DNA of 64,000 bases from Spirosoma endophyticum (GCF_900112365.1 NZ_FOLQ01000017.1:62001-126000); one strand, 5' to 3'. Numbered from the stretch's first letter, positions 9,098-19,227 are shown. Notes: generated by a model not told the origin, from the sequence alone. Numbers and translations are program-made.

Positions 9098-10219
9098 ATG
9101 AAAACGTATCAACGCTATACAGTCGAAGATTTTCTGACAGATGACTGGTTTCTGGCCTGGGTGAAACACCAGCAACCCGAAGCGCGTCAGTTCTGGGAGC
9201 AGTGGCAGCAACAAAACCCGCAACAACGGGAAACGTTGCTGTTGGCAAAAGATATGGCCGAAGCCCTTAAAAACCGCCCACATACTCTGTCGTCCGAGCA
9301 GGAACAGCTGGAGGTGGAACGTATCGTTAAACTAACCCGCCACGTACCGACACCATCGCGCTGGGTTGTTCTCAAATCTTCACTGAACCAGTATCGCTGG
9401 CTGGCTGCGGCTTCAGTGGTGTTGCTTCTGGGCACGGGCTGGTGGTTGATGCAGGAACGAGAGCTAGCGTCGCCGAGCGCAACGGCCAAATACCTGGATA
9501 GCTTCGATCATCCATCAACCGAAGCGTGGATAAATCAAACCAATGGTACGTCCCAGCCCGTTCAGATTTCCCTGCCCGATGGTAGTCAGATGACGTTGAT
9601 GGCGCATAGTAAGGCATCCTATCCTCGCTCGTTTGACACTGATAAACGGGAAGTTACCCTAAAAGGGGAGGCCCTGTTTTCAGTCGTTCATGAAGGGGAG
9701 CGCCCCTTTTTAGTCTATAGTGGTAGCCTCGTTACGCGGGTACTCGGTACTCGATTTCGGGTGCACGCCCGACCGGGTGATGCCCGGATGATGGTGTCTG
9801 TCCTATCGGGGAAAGTGTCGGTAATGGATCGAAAAGACTGGATTACGTCCCGAAAATCGTCGAATACGAACAAGTCGGGGGTTGTGCTGACGGCCAATCA
9901 GCAGGTGACCTACGATGCCAGCCAGCATAGTTATCAGAAAGAGCTGGTCTCCAGACCATCAATAATTGTTTCAGCATCCGAAAGTCCGGAAACGTTCAGT
10001 TTCGACGATACACCCGCAGTGAATGTTTTCGAGCGATTGAAAAAAGCCTACGGCGTCGAAATTATCTATGATACCTCAACGCTACGTCATTGCACCTTAA
10101 CCGCATCACTGGCTGGTGTTTCCCTGTACGATCAACTCCAGTTGCTGTGTGCTTCCATTGGCGCAACGTATGAGGTAGTCGATACGCGCATCATCATTAC
10201 GAGCAAAGGCTGCTCCTGA
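9098..10219 (+). CDS. FecR family anti-sigma factor (locus 2)
   Basis: Membrane anti-sigma factor of 373 residues. Cytoplasmic sigma-binding part at about 1-95, one membrane helix at about 100-118 (WLAAASVVLLLGTGWWLM), FecR domain at about 150-255 (LPDGSQMTLMAHSKASYP to VLGTRFRVHA), and a C-terminal DUF4974/STN-like domain from about 295 (FSFDDTPAVNVFERLKKAYG). The C-terminus carries cysteines (HCTLTASL, LLCASIG, KGCS) that the locus 3 FecR shares, so loci 2 and 3 look like closer relatives than locus 1. It follows the sigma gene by 57 bases. Confidence 0.93.
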   Translation: MKTYQRYTVEDFLTDDWFLAWVKHQQPEARQFWEQWQQQNPQQRETLLLAKDMAEALKNRPHTLSSEQEQLEVERIVKLTRHVPTPSRWVVLKSSLNQYRWLAAASVVLLLGTGWWLMQERELASPSATAKYLDSFDHPSTEAWINQTNGTSQPVQISLPDGSQMTLMAHSKASYPRSFDTDKREVTLKGEALFSVVHEGERPFLVYSGSLVTRVLGTRFRVHARPGDARMMVSVLSGKVSVMDRKDWITSRKSSNTNKSGVVLTANQQVTYDASQHSYQKELVSRPSIIVSASESPETFSFDDTPAVNVFERLKKAYGVEIIYDTSTLRHCTLTASLAGVSLYDQLQLLCASIGATYEVVDTRIIITSKGCS

Positions 10220-10235
10220 AACATATATAAAAAAT

Positions 10236-10260
10236 CCCGCTATGCTGCGAACATAGCGGG
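10236..10260. terminator. Hairpin between FecR and SusC (locus 2)
   Basis: CCCGCTATG at 10236-10244 pairs exactly with CATAGCGGG at 10252-10260 around a 7-base loop. An A-tract precedes it, so on the minus strand it has the form of an intrinsic terminator; on the plus strand there is no T-tract. It separates the regulatory genes from the susCD genes and could limit read-through between them. Confidence 0.5.
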
Positions 10261-10349
10261 GGTATTTGACCGATCGGGCGGCAATTTCGGGCCACCGCCG
10301 ACCGGTGTAGCTACGCCTTTGCCCGGAATAACTAAACCTACCACAAGTT

Positions 10350-13300
10350 ATGTACAAGTTTACAAACCACGAAACGATTCGGATGCTTATGCGAATTTCG
10401 CTACTCCAGTTGTTGCTTACGGTTGCGTTGACGAATGGAGCGCTGGCGGCTAAGGGTCAGGAGCTTCTGGAACAACGAGTCAGCCTTCGGCTGGACAATA
10501 ACACGATCCGGCAGGCACTGCTGACGCTGGAAAAAACGGCGCATGTCAAGTTCGTATATAGTCGGCAGATTGTCCATATTGATCAGAAAGTTTCGTTATC
10601 GGCTACGGAGGAAAAACTGGCCGTTGTGCTCGAACGGCTGTTGAGGCCGCTGCAACTTCGCTACGTAGTAACGGGGAGTCAGATTGCCATTGTGCGTGGG
10701 CCAACAGCCGAAGACGTTGGCGACGTGGCCCCCGCTCCCTATTCGGCGTCAACTGAACTTGTCGACATAACCATCGCCGGGACTGTTACCAGTGAAGCGG
10801 GTGAAGGCATGCCGGGTGTAAGTGTCGTTCACAAAGGGACCACGCGTGGCACCACAACCGATGCGGAGGGTAAATACAAGCTGGTTATTCCGGACGATCC
10901 GGGCAGCAAGGCGACAACGGCCCTGGTTTTTTCGTTTGTTGGCTACAGTAATCAGGAAGTGCTCGTTGGCAACCGCACTGTGGTCGACGTGCAACTTGTT
11001 CCCGACCTGAAATCGCTGAATGAAGTGGTGGTGGTGGGCTATGGTACGCAGCAAAAGGAGGATATTACGGGGGCCATCGCCATTGCTTCTGCCAAAGAAC
11101 TGAAAGATCCGCCCGTAGCACAGGTTGCTCAAATGCTACAGGGTAAACTGGTCGGTGTACGTATTGACCAGGTGAGCGGGCGACCCGGCGAGGGCATGAA
11201 TATCAAAGTTCGGGGGTCGGTGTCTATTACCGCTGGGGCTAACCCGCTGTATGTGGTCGATGGAATGCCCATTACCGGCGATATCAACACGATCAATCCG
11301 GCCGAAATTGAAAGCATTAGTGTGTTGAAAGACGCAGCGTCCTCATCGCTCTACGGATCGCGGGCAGGTAACGGGGTGGTCTTGATTCAGACGAAACAGG
11401 CTAAAGCGGGCAAAACACAAATCGATTTTAGCGCCTACTACGGCTTTGAAAAGATTCCCGATGCCCGGAAGCTGAAAATGATGAACGCCGAGGAATACGC
11501 TCAGTTTCAGAAAGAAATTGCTGAATCGAACGGGAGAGCGGTGAATCCGGCTTTCCAGAATCCGGCACAATACGCCGGAAAAGGCACCAACTGGTTTGAC
11601 GTCGTAACTCGAACCGGTGCTGTTCAGAGTTATAACCTGACACTACGTTCCGGCGCTAAAAACTTCCTTACCTCTGTCACCGGCGGCTATTTTAAAGAGG
11701 ATGGTGTCGTGATTGGAACGGGCTTTCAACGGCTTTCGCTTCGTGTAAATACCGTATTTACGCCCAGCGATAAAATTAAAGTCGGCTTCAATCTGGCGCC
11801 CAATTACGCTTATAACACCAACTTTGCAACCGATGGCGGACCGTATGGCACCGAAAATATTATATCAGGCGCACTGGCAACAAGTCCTCTTGCCAGCCCG
11901 TACAATGCCGATGGGAGTCTGGCGCTGACGGCTTCGGACCCGGCCTCATTTGGCAACCCAAACTGGTTGCGGGTAGCCCAGGAAAAAGTATATAAGAACA
12001 AAACACAGGGGCTGCTTTCCAATGCCTACGTTGAATACGAAATTATTAAAGGCTTGAAAGCCAAAACAACGGCCAATATCCAGCTGAGCAACAACAGTAT
12101 AGCCCAGTTTAACCCGTCGACCATTGGCGTTTTGTTCACCCCTCCGCCCCGCATTCCGAGTGGCTCGGACAACACGACCCGGATGTACAACTGGATGAAC
12201 GAAAACTCGCTGACGTATCAGAACGAATTTAACGGGCATAGCATCGACGCGCTGGTCGATTTCACCGCTCAGCAATTTCGAAGTGAGAACAACCTGATTA
12301 CAGCGACCAATTACACCGATGATAAAGTGCAGGCAGTCAGTGCCGCTGGGCGGGTTGTCGTTACCAGCGATGTGCAGAAATGGGCTTTGTTGTCGTTTCT
12401 GGCCCGTCTGAATTACAACTATAAAAGTAAATACCTCTTCACGGCTTCCGTTCGTCGGGATGGTTCGTCGCGCTTTGGACCCAACAATCGCTGGGGGAAT
12501 TTCCCGTCGGCTTCGGTGGGCTGGATTGTGTCGAAAGAGAATTTCTGGCGCGTAACGCCCATTTCATTTTTGAAACTGCGAGCAAGCTACGGGATCACGG
12601 GTAACTTCGAAATCGGTAATTACTCCTTCCGATCGACGGTTGGCCCGGTCTACTACGACTTCGGCAATACGCTTTTCCAGGGTAGAGCCGCCAACAACCT
12701 GGGCGATAACAACCTGGGTTGGGAACGAAAAAAGCAGTTTAATATAGGGGCCGATGTTTACCTGCTGAATGATCGGATTCAGCTGACGTATAACTACTAC
12801 CGTACTACGTCCAGCGATCTGCTCTATAACGTCTCGGTTCCCGTATCGTCGGGGTTTAGTAGTATTCAAACCAACATTGGCGAGCTGAAATTCTGGGGGC
12901 ACGAAATTGGCCTCAGCACCACCAATATCCGCAACAGCCGGCTGACCTGGACGACTACCCTCAATCTTTCTTTCGACCGGAACCGGGTAGAAAAACTATC
13001 GACCGAAAAAACCAATGCCATCTACCAGGGTATGGTCAATTATGGTTTCTATAGCCATATATCGCAGGTTGGTTCGCCCGTTGGTTTATTTTACGGAGCC
13101 GTCTGGGATGGTGTTTATAAGGATAAGCAGGATTTTGACAATTCGCCGAAATATACTGATTCTCAAATAGGAACAATTAAGTTTAAGGATCTGAACGGCG
13201 ATGGCAAGATCACGTTCCCGGAAGATTATACCACAACCGGAACGCCCTGGCCTACCTATATCTTTGGTCTGACCAATCAACTCAACTACCGGAATTTTGA

Positions 13301-13751
13301 TCTGGGCCTGACGATTACCGGAAATTATGGAAACCAGATTCTGGCGCATTACGAAAACTGGCTGACCAATCTCGATGGCCCGTTTAACGTACTGGAAGAA
13401 GTAAAAGACCGCTGGAAATCACCCACAGACCCCGGCGCGGGCAAATACGGCAGTGTGCAGCAGGGCACTACGTACCTGGAACGCGATCGATGGAGTACGC
13501 GGTACCTTAAAGACGGTAGCTTCCTGTCGTTCAAGAACATTACCCTGGGCTATACATTACCGCTAAAAGTAAAAACCATCCGAAGCCTGCGGGTATACAG
13601 CAGCATCCAGAATGCCTGGCTTATTACAAAATATCCGGGAAATCCGGAAGTGAACACACGGAATGTGTCCAGCGGCAGCTCGCCGGGTGTCGACGAAGGA
13701 TCGTATCCCGTTCCCCGCACGGTCAGTTTCGGAGTAAATATCGGTTTCTAA
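10350..13751 (+). CDS. SusC/RagA family TonB-linked outer membrane receptor with STN domain (locus 2)
   Basis: TonB-dependent glycan importer of 1133 residues. Signal peptide with a long n-region (about 1-35), STN domain (about 48-115; LLTLEKTAHVKFVYSRQI), carboxypeptidase-regulatory-like domain (about 130-215), TonB-box/plug entry around 225 (NEVVVVGYGTQQKEDITGA), plug (GKLVGVRIDQVSGRPG and VLKDAASSSLYGSRAGNGV), then barrel. The STN domain allows signalling to the FecR protein encoded just upstream. A second in-frame ATG (MLMRISLL) 11 codons on is a possible alternative start. The SusD gene starts 13 bases after the stop. Confidence 0.95.
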   Translation: MYKFTNHETIRMLMRISLLQLLLTVALTNGALAAKGQELLEQRVSLRLDNNTIRQALLTLEKTAHVKFVYSRQIVHIDQKVSLSATEEKLAVVLERLLRPLQLRYVVTGSQIAIVRGPTAEDVGDVAPAPYSASTELVDITIAGTVTSEAGEGMPGVSVVHKGTTRGTTTDAEGKYKLVIPDDPGSKATTALVFSFVGYSNQEVLVGNRTVVDVQLVPDLKSLNEVVVVGYGTQQKEDITGAIAIASAKELKDPPVAQVAQMLQGKLVGVRIDQVSGRPGEGMNIKVRGSVSITAGANPLYVVDGMPITGDINTINPAEIESISVLKDAASSSLYGSRAGNGVVLIQTKQAKAGKTQIDFSAYYGFEKIPDARKLKMMNAEEYAQFQKEIAESNGRAVNPAFQNPAQYAGKGTNWFDVVTRTGAVQSYNLTLRSGAKNFLTSVTGGYFKEDGVVIGTGFQRLSLRVNTVFTPSDKIKVGFNLAPNYAYNTNFATDGGPYGTENIISGALATSPLASPYNADGSLALTASDPASFGNPNWLRVAQEKVYKNKTQGLLSNAYVEYEIIKGLKAKTTANIQLSNNSIAQFNPSTIGVLFTPPPRIPSGSDNTTRMYNWMNENSLTYQNEFNGHSIDALVDFTAQQFRSENNLITATNYTDDKVQAVSAAGRVVVTSDVQKWALLSFLARLNYNYKSKYLFTASVRRDGSSRFGPNNRWGNFPSASVGWIVSKENFWRVTPISFLKLRASYGITGNFEIGNYSFRSTVGPVYYDFGNTLFQGRAANNLGDNNLGWERKKQFNIGADVYLLNDRIQLTYNYYRTTSSDLLYNVSVPVSSGFSSIQTNIGELKFWGHEIGLSTTNIRNSRLTWTTTLNLSFDRNRVEKLSTEKTNAIYQGMVNYGFYSHISQVGSPVGLFYGAVWDGVYKDKQDFDNSPKYTDSQIGTIKFKDLNGDGKITFPEDYTTTGTPWPTYIFGLTNQLNYRNFDLGLTITGNYGNQILAHYENWLTNLDGPFNVLEEVKDRWKSPTDPGAGKYGSVQQGTTYLERDRWSTRYLKDGSFLSFKNITLGYTLPLKVKTIRSLRVYSSIQNAWLITKYPGNPEVNTRNVSSGSSPGVDEGSYPVPRTVSFGVNIGF

Positions 13752-13764
13752 AAAAGGATTTGTC

Positions 13765-15273
13765 ATGAAAATCAAACTCATAGCTCTAAGTATCCTGTTT
13801 TTTTCGCTAAGTGCCTGCCGTGACTTTTTGGATGTCATTCCAGAAACGTCATTGACGTCCGATAGTTTCTACCAGTCGCAGGCGGACTTTGAACAGGCCG
13901 TCGGTGGGATTTACGCCCCCCTTCAGGGACTTTACAATCAGGATTGGATTCTGAACGAGATGCGTTCCGACAATACATTCTTTATTTATAATGTTGCCCA
14001 GCGTGGCGGAAAGCCGCAGGAAGACCCTGCTACGTTTACGCTTGAAACCAACAACACGTATACGTCGGGCAAGTGGACGAATTGCTATCTGATTATAGCC
14101 CGGGCAAACCAGGTACTGAAAACAATTGATGCCGCCAGTTTCGATGATGCTGTTAAATCGAACCTGAAAGGGCAGGCGCTTTTTTTGCGGGCTTATGCGT
14201 ATTTCGATCTGGTAAAAAACTTCGGCGGTGTTCCGCTATTTCTGGAGTCAGCCTCAGGCTACAAAGAAACTTTCAAAGCAAGAGCCGAAGCCACCGACGT
14301 GTATAAACAGATTGTTGCCGATGCAGCGGCAGCCGCTAAACTCTTACCCGCTAAAGCGTCGGCACCCGGTCGTGCTACGTCGGGAGCCGCTTACACGCTC
14401 CTGGCTGATGCGTATATCGATCAGAAATCCTGGGCTGATGCCGAAACCGCCCTGAAAACAGTGACAACGCTTGGCTATAGCCTGTTGCCCAATTACGCGG
14501 ATATTTTTAAGCCGACCAACAAAGGCAATCCTGAGATAATTTTCGATGTACAATATGCCGAGGGAACATCACAGGCCATCTATAATGCACTGCCCTATCT
14601 GTTTATTCCCATACTGGCCGACCCGTCGATACTTACGGGTGTAAAGCCTGCATCGCAACAAAATTACGGTGGCTACAATGTACCAACGCCCGATTTGCTG
14701 AAGGTTTACGAAGATACGCTCAAGGATCAGCGGTTTTCGGCTTCCATCGGTTTTTATACGGGTCCATCACCCCTGATCGGAATAACGTCGTATAATCGTA
14801 CGCCCTACATTAAAAAATACCTACATCCCCACGCAATTTATGGGCAAACGGCTGACAACGGCCCGATCTACCGGTATGCCGAAGTGCTGTTGATGCTGGC
14901 TGAAGTAGCGAACGAGCAAGGTAGTCAGGCGGATGCCGCTGGTTATCTGAATCTGGTGCGGGCACGGGCAGGTTTACCCCCGTTGTCCGCTGGAAGTCAG
15001 GCTAGTATGCGAGCCAGTATTCTGAAAGAACGTAAGGTTGAGCTGGCTTTTGAAAATAAACGCTGGCACGATCTGGTACGTAGTGGATTGGCAATTCAGG
15101 TAATGACCGCTAAGGCGGCCAAAATCAAGGCTAATCCGCAGGCGTATTATTATCCGGCGGGTAGCGCACCCATCGCCACCGCTTTTAATATTACAGACCG
15201 GGATCTGCTCTATCCGATTCCGGTGAGCGAGATCATTACCAATCCTGATTTGAAGCAGAATCCTGGATATTGA
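13765..15273 (+). CDS. SusD/RagB family nutrient-binding outer membrane lipoprotein (locus 2)
   Basis: Partner lipoprotein of the preceding SusC, 502 residues. Lipobox FSLSAC with lipidated Cys18; N-terminal SusD-like region (FLDVIPETSLTSDSFYQS, GQALFLRAYAYFDLVKNFGG) and C-terminal SusD domain (YRYAEVLLMLAEVANEQG, KERKVELAFENKRWHDLVR) ending in NPDLKQNPGY. Only 13 bases separate it from the SusC stop, so translation is probably linked. The ligand is unknown. Confidence 0.95.
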   Translation: MKIKLIALSILFFSLSACRDFLDVIPETSLTSDSFYQSQADFEQAVGGIYAPLQGLYNQDWILNEMRSDNTFFIYNVAQRGGKPQEDPATFTLETNNTYTSGKWTNCYLIIARANQVLKTIDAASFDDAVKSNLKGQALFLRAYAYFDLVKNFGGVPLFLESASGYKETFKARAEATDVYKQIVADAAAAAKLLPAKASAPGRATSGAAYTLLADAYIDQKSWADAETALKTVTTLGYSLLPNYADIFKPTNKGNPEIIFDVQYAEGTSQAIYNALPYLFIPILADPSILTGVKPASQQNYGGYNVPTPDLLKVYEDTLKDQRFSASIGFYTGPSPLIGITSYNRTPYIKKYLHPHAIYGQTADNGPIYRYAEVLLMLAEVANEQGSQADAAGYLNLVRARAGLPPLSAGSQASMRASILKERKVELAFENKRWHDLVRSGLAIQVMTAKAAKIKANPQAYYYPAGSAPIATAFNITDRDLLYPIPVSEIITNPDLKQNPGY

Positions 15274-15283
15274 CCTGAGTTAG

Positions 15284-15314
15284 CCCGTACCGCGTCGGTT
15301 AGGGGCGGTACGGG
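15284..15314 (+). terminator. Hairpin after SusD (locus 2)
   Basis: CCCGTACCGC at 15284-15293 pairs exactly with GCGGTACGGG at 15305-15314 around an 11-base loop, 10 bases after the SusD stop and 25 bases before the next gene. No clear T-tract, so attenuation rather than full stop is likely. Confidence 0.5.
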
Positions 15315-15338
15315 TTCCCATCGTTTAGTTTACGGCTT

Positions 15339-15977
15339 ATGAAAACTTTTCTGTTTATTTCTGCAATTGCCAGCCTGTTTCTGACGGGCTTTCTGTTCGG
15401 CCCTGCCAAAAAATCTATCCCGCTTTTCGATGGTAAAACCTTCCGGGGCTGGGAGGGCGATACGGTAAACACCTGGCGAATCGAGAATGGTACTATTGCC
15501 GCCGGGCGACCCGACCAGATGGTTCCGCATAACGATTTTCTATGCACGACACGTAGCTACGCCAACTTCATTATGCGCCTGAAAGTCAAGCTCACAGGCA
15601 CGAAAGGGTTTGTCAACGCGGGTATACAATTTCGCAGCAAACGGCTTACAAACCCACCCTACGAAATGATCGGCTATCAGGCCGACTGGGGACCCAAATA
15701 CTGGGGAAGCCTGTACGATGAGTCACGCCGGAAGGTAACGCTGGTCCAACCTGATTCCATGCAGATGGCCAAATGGATAAAAGTCGCTGACTGGAATACG
15801 TACGAAATCCGGGCCGAAAATCGCCGTATTCGCCTGTATGTGAATGGGAATCAAACGGTGGAGTATACCGAATCCGATGAAAGCATTCCACAGTCGGGCT
15901 TGATCGGCCTTCAAATTCACGGAGCTGGCATAACTCAGGTTGCCTATAAAGATATTACGCTCGAAGAACTTCCCTGA
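15339..15977 (+). CDS. Exported DUF1080 (3-keto-disaccharide hydrolase-type) protein
   Basis: 212 residues with a signal peptide (about 1-22). The body is one DUF1080 lectin-like jelly roll: SIPLFDGKTFRGWEGD at the start, then NGTIAAG, FVNAGIQFRSKR, EMIGYQADWG and GLIGLQIHGAG, all in the order seen in the family. Characterised relatives cleave or eliminate 3-keto-glycosides; others are only binding domains, so the activity is inferred. It sits between the locus 2 SusD and a haem-containing dehydrogenase-like protein, which fits a periplasmic route in which sugars are oxidised at C3 and then cleaved. Confidence 0.85.
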   Translation: MKTFLFISAIASLFLTGFLFGPAKKSIPLFDGKTFRGWEGDTVNTWRIENGTIAAGRPDQMVPHNDFLCTTRSYANFIMRLKVKLTGTKGFVNAGIQFRSKRLTNPPYEMIGYQADWGPKYWGSLYDESRRKVTLVQPDSMQMAKWIKVADWNTYEIRAENRRIRLYVNGNQTVEYTESDESIPQSGLIGLQIHGAGITQVAYKDITLEELP

Positions 15978-16016
15978 CACTAAAAACAGATTATTCTATC
16001 TGTGCTCATACCTACT

Positions 16017-18311
16017 ATGAAACCTAATCTCTGGCTTGTTACCGCAAGCATTCTCTTTTCGGTGCTGTGTCTTGCTGCTGCCCGGTATTCGGATGGTTTC
16101 AATGCCATTTCGCAGGAAGACCCGTTTGAAACGCCGAGAACAGTAAGCCAAACGCCATCGACCGTTCCGCTGTCTCCGCAGGAAAGCATGAAAACGTTCC
16201 GGCTGCCCAAAGGATATCACCTTGAACTGGTCGCCAGTGAGCCGATGGTTTCTGAGCCGGTCGCCCTGGCCTGGGATGGTAACGCCCGGTTGTACGTAGC
16301 GCAGATGGAAACTTACATGCAAACCGTGCTGGCAACCGATCAGGACAAGCCCCGGAGCCGGGTTATGCTGCTGGAAGACACAAATGGTGAAGGCAAAATG
16401 GATAAGAGTTCGGTGTTTATCGATCACTTATTGATGCCCCGCGCCATTCTGACCGTCGGTCATGAACTACTCGTCAACGAAACGGATTCCTACGACATTT
16501 ATGCCTATCAGGATACCAACGGCGATGGCAAAGCCGATAAGAAACGACCCGTGTTTCAAAGTAAACGGAAGGCGTTTGGTAATGTAGAGCACCAACGTAG
16601 CGGTCTTGACTGGAATCTGGATAACTGGATTTACGAAACCATCGACCCCATACGGTACCGGTATAAAAATGGTGTATTGAAAGCCGATACGTTGCCGAAT
16701 GCAGCGGGTCAATGGGGATTGACACACGACGATTACGGGCGGGTATTTTTCAGTCGGGCGGCTGCGGGCATTGCAGCTTCTGGCTTCCAGATCAATCCGG
16801 CTTATGGGCAGCTTGATTTTCCGGATGCGTTTGAGGAAGGCTTTAACCATGTCTGGTCGGCGATAAAAACGCCCGATGTGAATGGTGGCCCTAAAACGCT
16901 ACGTCCCGATAGCACCATGGCCGATTTTACCTCCATCTGCGGACAGTCCGTTTTTCGGGGGGACCGGCTCCCAACCAGTATGTTCGGTGATTATATCGTG
17001 TCCGAACCCGTTGCCAGGGTTATTCGACGGGCCAATATCCAGAACAAGGACGGGAAAATTTTACTGTCCAATGTTTATCATCAGGACGAGTTTATCTCAT
17101 CGACCGACATGAATTTTCGGCCCATCAATACCTACACGGGGCCAGATGGCTGTCTGTATATCGTTGATATGTATCGGGGCATCATTCAGGAATCGACTTG
17201 GGCGCAGCCGGGCAGTTATCTATACGGTCAGATAAAGACGAAAGGGCTGGACAAGAACGTACAGCGGGGCCGAATTTATCGGCTGGTTTACGATGGTATG
17301 AAGCCCGGTCCAACTCCCAAACTATTGAGTGAGCCGACTCGTAGACTGATTACCTACCTGGCGTATCCGAATGGCTGGTGGCGGGACAATGCCCAGAAAG
17401 AAATCATTGTCCGAAACGACAAATCGGTGGTCGCATCGCTCAAACAAATTGCTCTGGGTGAAAAAGGTGTACTAGCCGAAAAACCATCAATCATTACCCG
17501 GATGCATGCGCTTTGGACGCTGGAAGGGCTCGACGCCATTGACAAGCCGATCATCCTGACCACATTGAACGATCCTGTTCCGGAGGTGCGCAAGACGGCC
17601 GTGTGGCTCAGTGAACCCTGGCTCAAACAGAATGATGCCCAACTGATCGACAAGCTGGAGTCGCTAAAAAACGACGATAGCTACGATGTTCTTTCCCAAC
17701 TGGTATTGTCGCTTTCTTACAGCAAAGCCGATAAAGCAAACGCCATTGCGCAGTCAGTTCTGGCCGGGCATGCTGATAACGTAGTGCTTACGGGCATAGA
17801 GCGTACGCTGAAAAAAGCGGAAGAGATCAGACAAATCGGTAGTAGCCGACTGGCGGCACTGAACCCCGCCGACCGGCAGATGGTGCGGGAAGGCGCTCAG
17901 ATTTTCACCGCTTTATGCGCTACGTGCCACGGATCACAGGGGCAGGGAACCCCTACGAAAATGGCCCCTCACCTGGCCGGGAAGTTCAAATTGCTGGAAA
18001 ATCGCGACGAAGTCATCAAGATTCTGCTTCAGGGTCTGACGGGTCCCGTTGAGGGTGTTACGTATCATGAACTAATGCCACCCATGGGTACCAACAGCGA
18101 TGAGTGGATTGCGTCGGTGCTTACCTATGTCCGGCTGGAATTGGGGATGCAGAGCTTCCCGGAAATGTCATCGGGCTATATGAACAACTTCGTGTTGGTG
18201 AAACCGGAGCAGGTCAAAAAAATCCGGGAGCAAACGGCTAGCCGGACCAAACCCTGGACCTGGGACGAGTTGATTCAGGAACGAGACCGGCTGAAATTAG
18301 GCAAGAAATAA
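16017..18311 (+). CDS. PVC-type haem-binding (CxxCH) membrane-bound dehydrogenase-like protein
   Basis: 764 residues from the ATG at 16017; a GTG at 16002 would add five residues ahead of the signal peptide. An export signal (about 1-22) is followed by a beta-propeller dehydrogenase-like domain (about 60-430; FRLPKGYHLELVASEPMVSEP, ALAWDGNARLYVAQMETYM, RVMLLEDTNGEGKMD), a helical HEAT-like stretch (about 450-610), and a C-terminal cytochrome c domain with the haem motif CATCH at Cys634-His638 and a likely distal Met in LMPPMGTN. The family is thought to oxidise sugars or alcohols in the periplasm and pass electrons to the haem. It starts 39 bases after the DUF1080 gene and should share its operon. 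Substrate unknown. Confidence 0.88.
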   Translation: MKPNLWLVTASILFSVLCLAAARYSDGFNAISQEDPFETPRTVSQTPSTVPLSPQESMKTFRLPKGYHLELVASEPMVSEPVALAWDGNARLYVAQMETYMQTVLATDQDKPRSRVMLLEDTNGEGKMDKSSVFIDHLLMPRAILTVGHELLVNETDSYDIYAYQDTNGDGKADKKRPVFQSKRKAFGNVEHQRSGLDWNLDNWIYETIDPIRYRYKNGVLKADTLPNAAGQWGLTHDDYGRVFFSRAAAGIAASGFQINPAYGQLDFPDAFEEGFNHVWSAIKTPDVNGGPKTLRPDSTMADFTSICGQSVFRGDRLPTSMFGDYIVSEPVARVIRRANIQNKDGKILLSNVYHQDEFISSTDMNFRPINTYTGPDGCLYIVDMYRGIIQESTWAQPGSYLYGQIKTKGLDKNVQRGRIYRLVYDGMKPGPTPKLLSEPTRRLITYLAYPNGWWRDNAQKEIIVRNDKSVVASLKQIALGEKGVLAEKPSIITRMHALWTLEGLDAIDKPIILTTLNDPVPEVRKTAVWLSEPWLKQNDAQLIDKLESLKNDDSYDVLSQLVLSLSYSKADKANAIAQSVLAGHADNVVLTGIERTLKKAEEIRQIGSSRLAALNPADRQMVREGAQIFTALCATCHGSQGQGTPTKMAPHLAGKFKLLENRDEVIKILLQGLTGPVEGVTYHELMPPMGTNSDEWIASVLTYVRLELGMQSFPEMSSGYMNNFVLVKPEQVKKIREQTASRTKPWTWDELIQERDRLKLGKK

Positions 18312-18321
18312 ACGTATAAGA

Positions 18322-19227
18322 TCAGACAGGACAGGCGTAGCCATCCATTTCTTTCATGTAACAGGCCAGTTGCTCAATGAAAGCGGTTGTATAGGGCTGT
18401 TGCTGTTTCGTCTTTAGCGTAGCCGCGTACCACGTCCGTAGTATTCGGTTTTTCGTGATCGGGACGGCTGTCAGTTGACCCGATTGCAAGTACGGTCTGA
18501 CTATCCAGTTGGGGAGTACGGCCACCCCCAGACCCGCTTTCACCATCTCCAGAATGGCTTCTGTCAGGGTGATTTTATACACCTTCGCGGGTCGACGATG
18601 TTTAAAGAGCATCATGAAGTTCTCGCTTTCCTCGTCCGGAATATTGTACATAACGTAGTTATACTCGGCAAACTGATCGATTTCAACCCACGGCTGATTG
18701 GCCCACGGATGGTCGGGCGGAACGATGGCCATAAACTCATCCTGAAAAAGCGATGTATACTGAAATTTCGGGTTTTCATCGCCTTCCGTTATAGCGACGT
18801 CGATCTTGTTATCCAAAAGATACTGGTTCGCGTTATGGGTAACGGCTTCCATCTCGACCTTGACATCCACTTTAGGATAAAGGCCCTGAAACTCCCGCAG
18901 AAACCCCGCCAGCCAATGGTAGGACGTGTAGCACTGCGTACAAAGCCGCACTTCACCAACTTCCTTATCGGTCAGGCATCGAACTTTAGCCCTCGTCTCG
19001 GCCACAGTCTGCAAAATCGTATCGGCAGCTTCTAATACGACCGTCCCCGCCGGAGTCAGTAGCATCTGTTTTTTGTCGCGGATGAAAAGCTGCGTGTCAA
19101 AATAACTTTCCAATTCCTTTAACTGATGGCTTAGCGCCGATTGGGTCAAAAAGAGCCGGTCGGCGGCTTTGGTCAGGTTGCCGGCGTTCGCTACTTCCTT
19201 CACCATCTGGAGATGTCGTAATTCCAT
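18322..19227 (-). CDS. LysR family transcriptional regulator
   Basis: 301 residues. N-terminal winged helix-turn-helix at about 1-60 (AADRLFLTQSALSHQLKELE) and a LysR substrate-binding domain from about 90 (GEVRLCTQCYTSYHWLAGFL, VDVAITEGDENP, GLGVAVLPNWIV). It runs toward the PVC-type dehydrogenase gene, with 10 bases between the two stops, and is divergent from the small exported protein at 19333. The classic LysR arrangement would have it control the divergent gene and itself from the 105-base gap between them, where a palindrome lies next to its start codon. The effector is unknown. Confidence 0.95.
   Translation of the reverse strand: MELRHLQMVKEVANAGNLTKAADRLFLTQSALSHQLKELESYFDTQLFIRDKKQMLLTPAGTVVLEAADTILQTVAETRAKVRCLTDKEVGEVRLCTQCYTSYHWLAGFLREFQGLYPKVDVKVEMEAVTHNANQYLLDNKIDVAITEGDENPKFQYTSLFQDEFMAIVPPDHPWANQPWVEIDQFAEYNYVMYNIPDEESENFMMLFKHRRPAKVYKITLTEAILEMVKAGLGVAVLPNWIVRPYLQSGQLTAVPITKNRILRTWYAATLKTKQQQPYTTAFIEQLACYMKEMDGYACPV

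Noticed and set aside
18475-19035. Plus-strand ORF of 186 codons inside the LysR gene
   Set aside because: Opposite-strand shadow of a clear LysR protein; rich in His/Arg with no family pattern.
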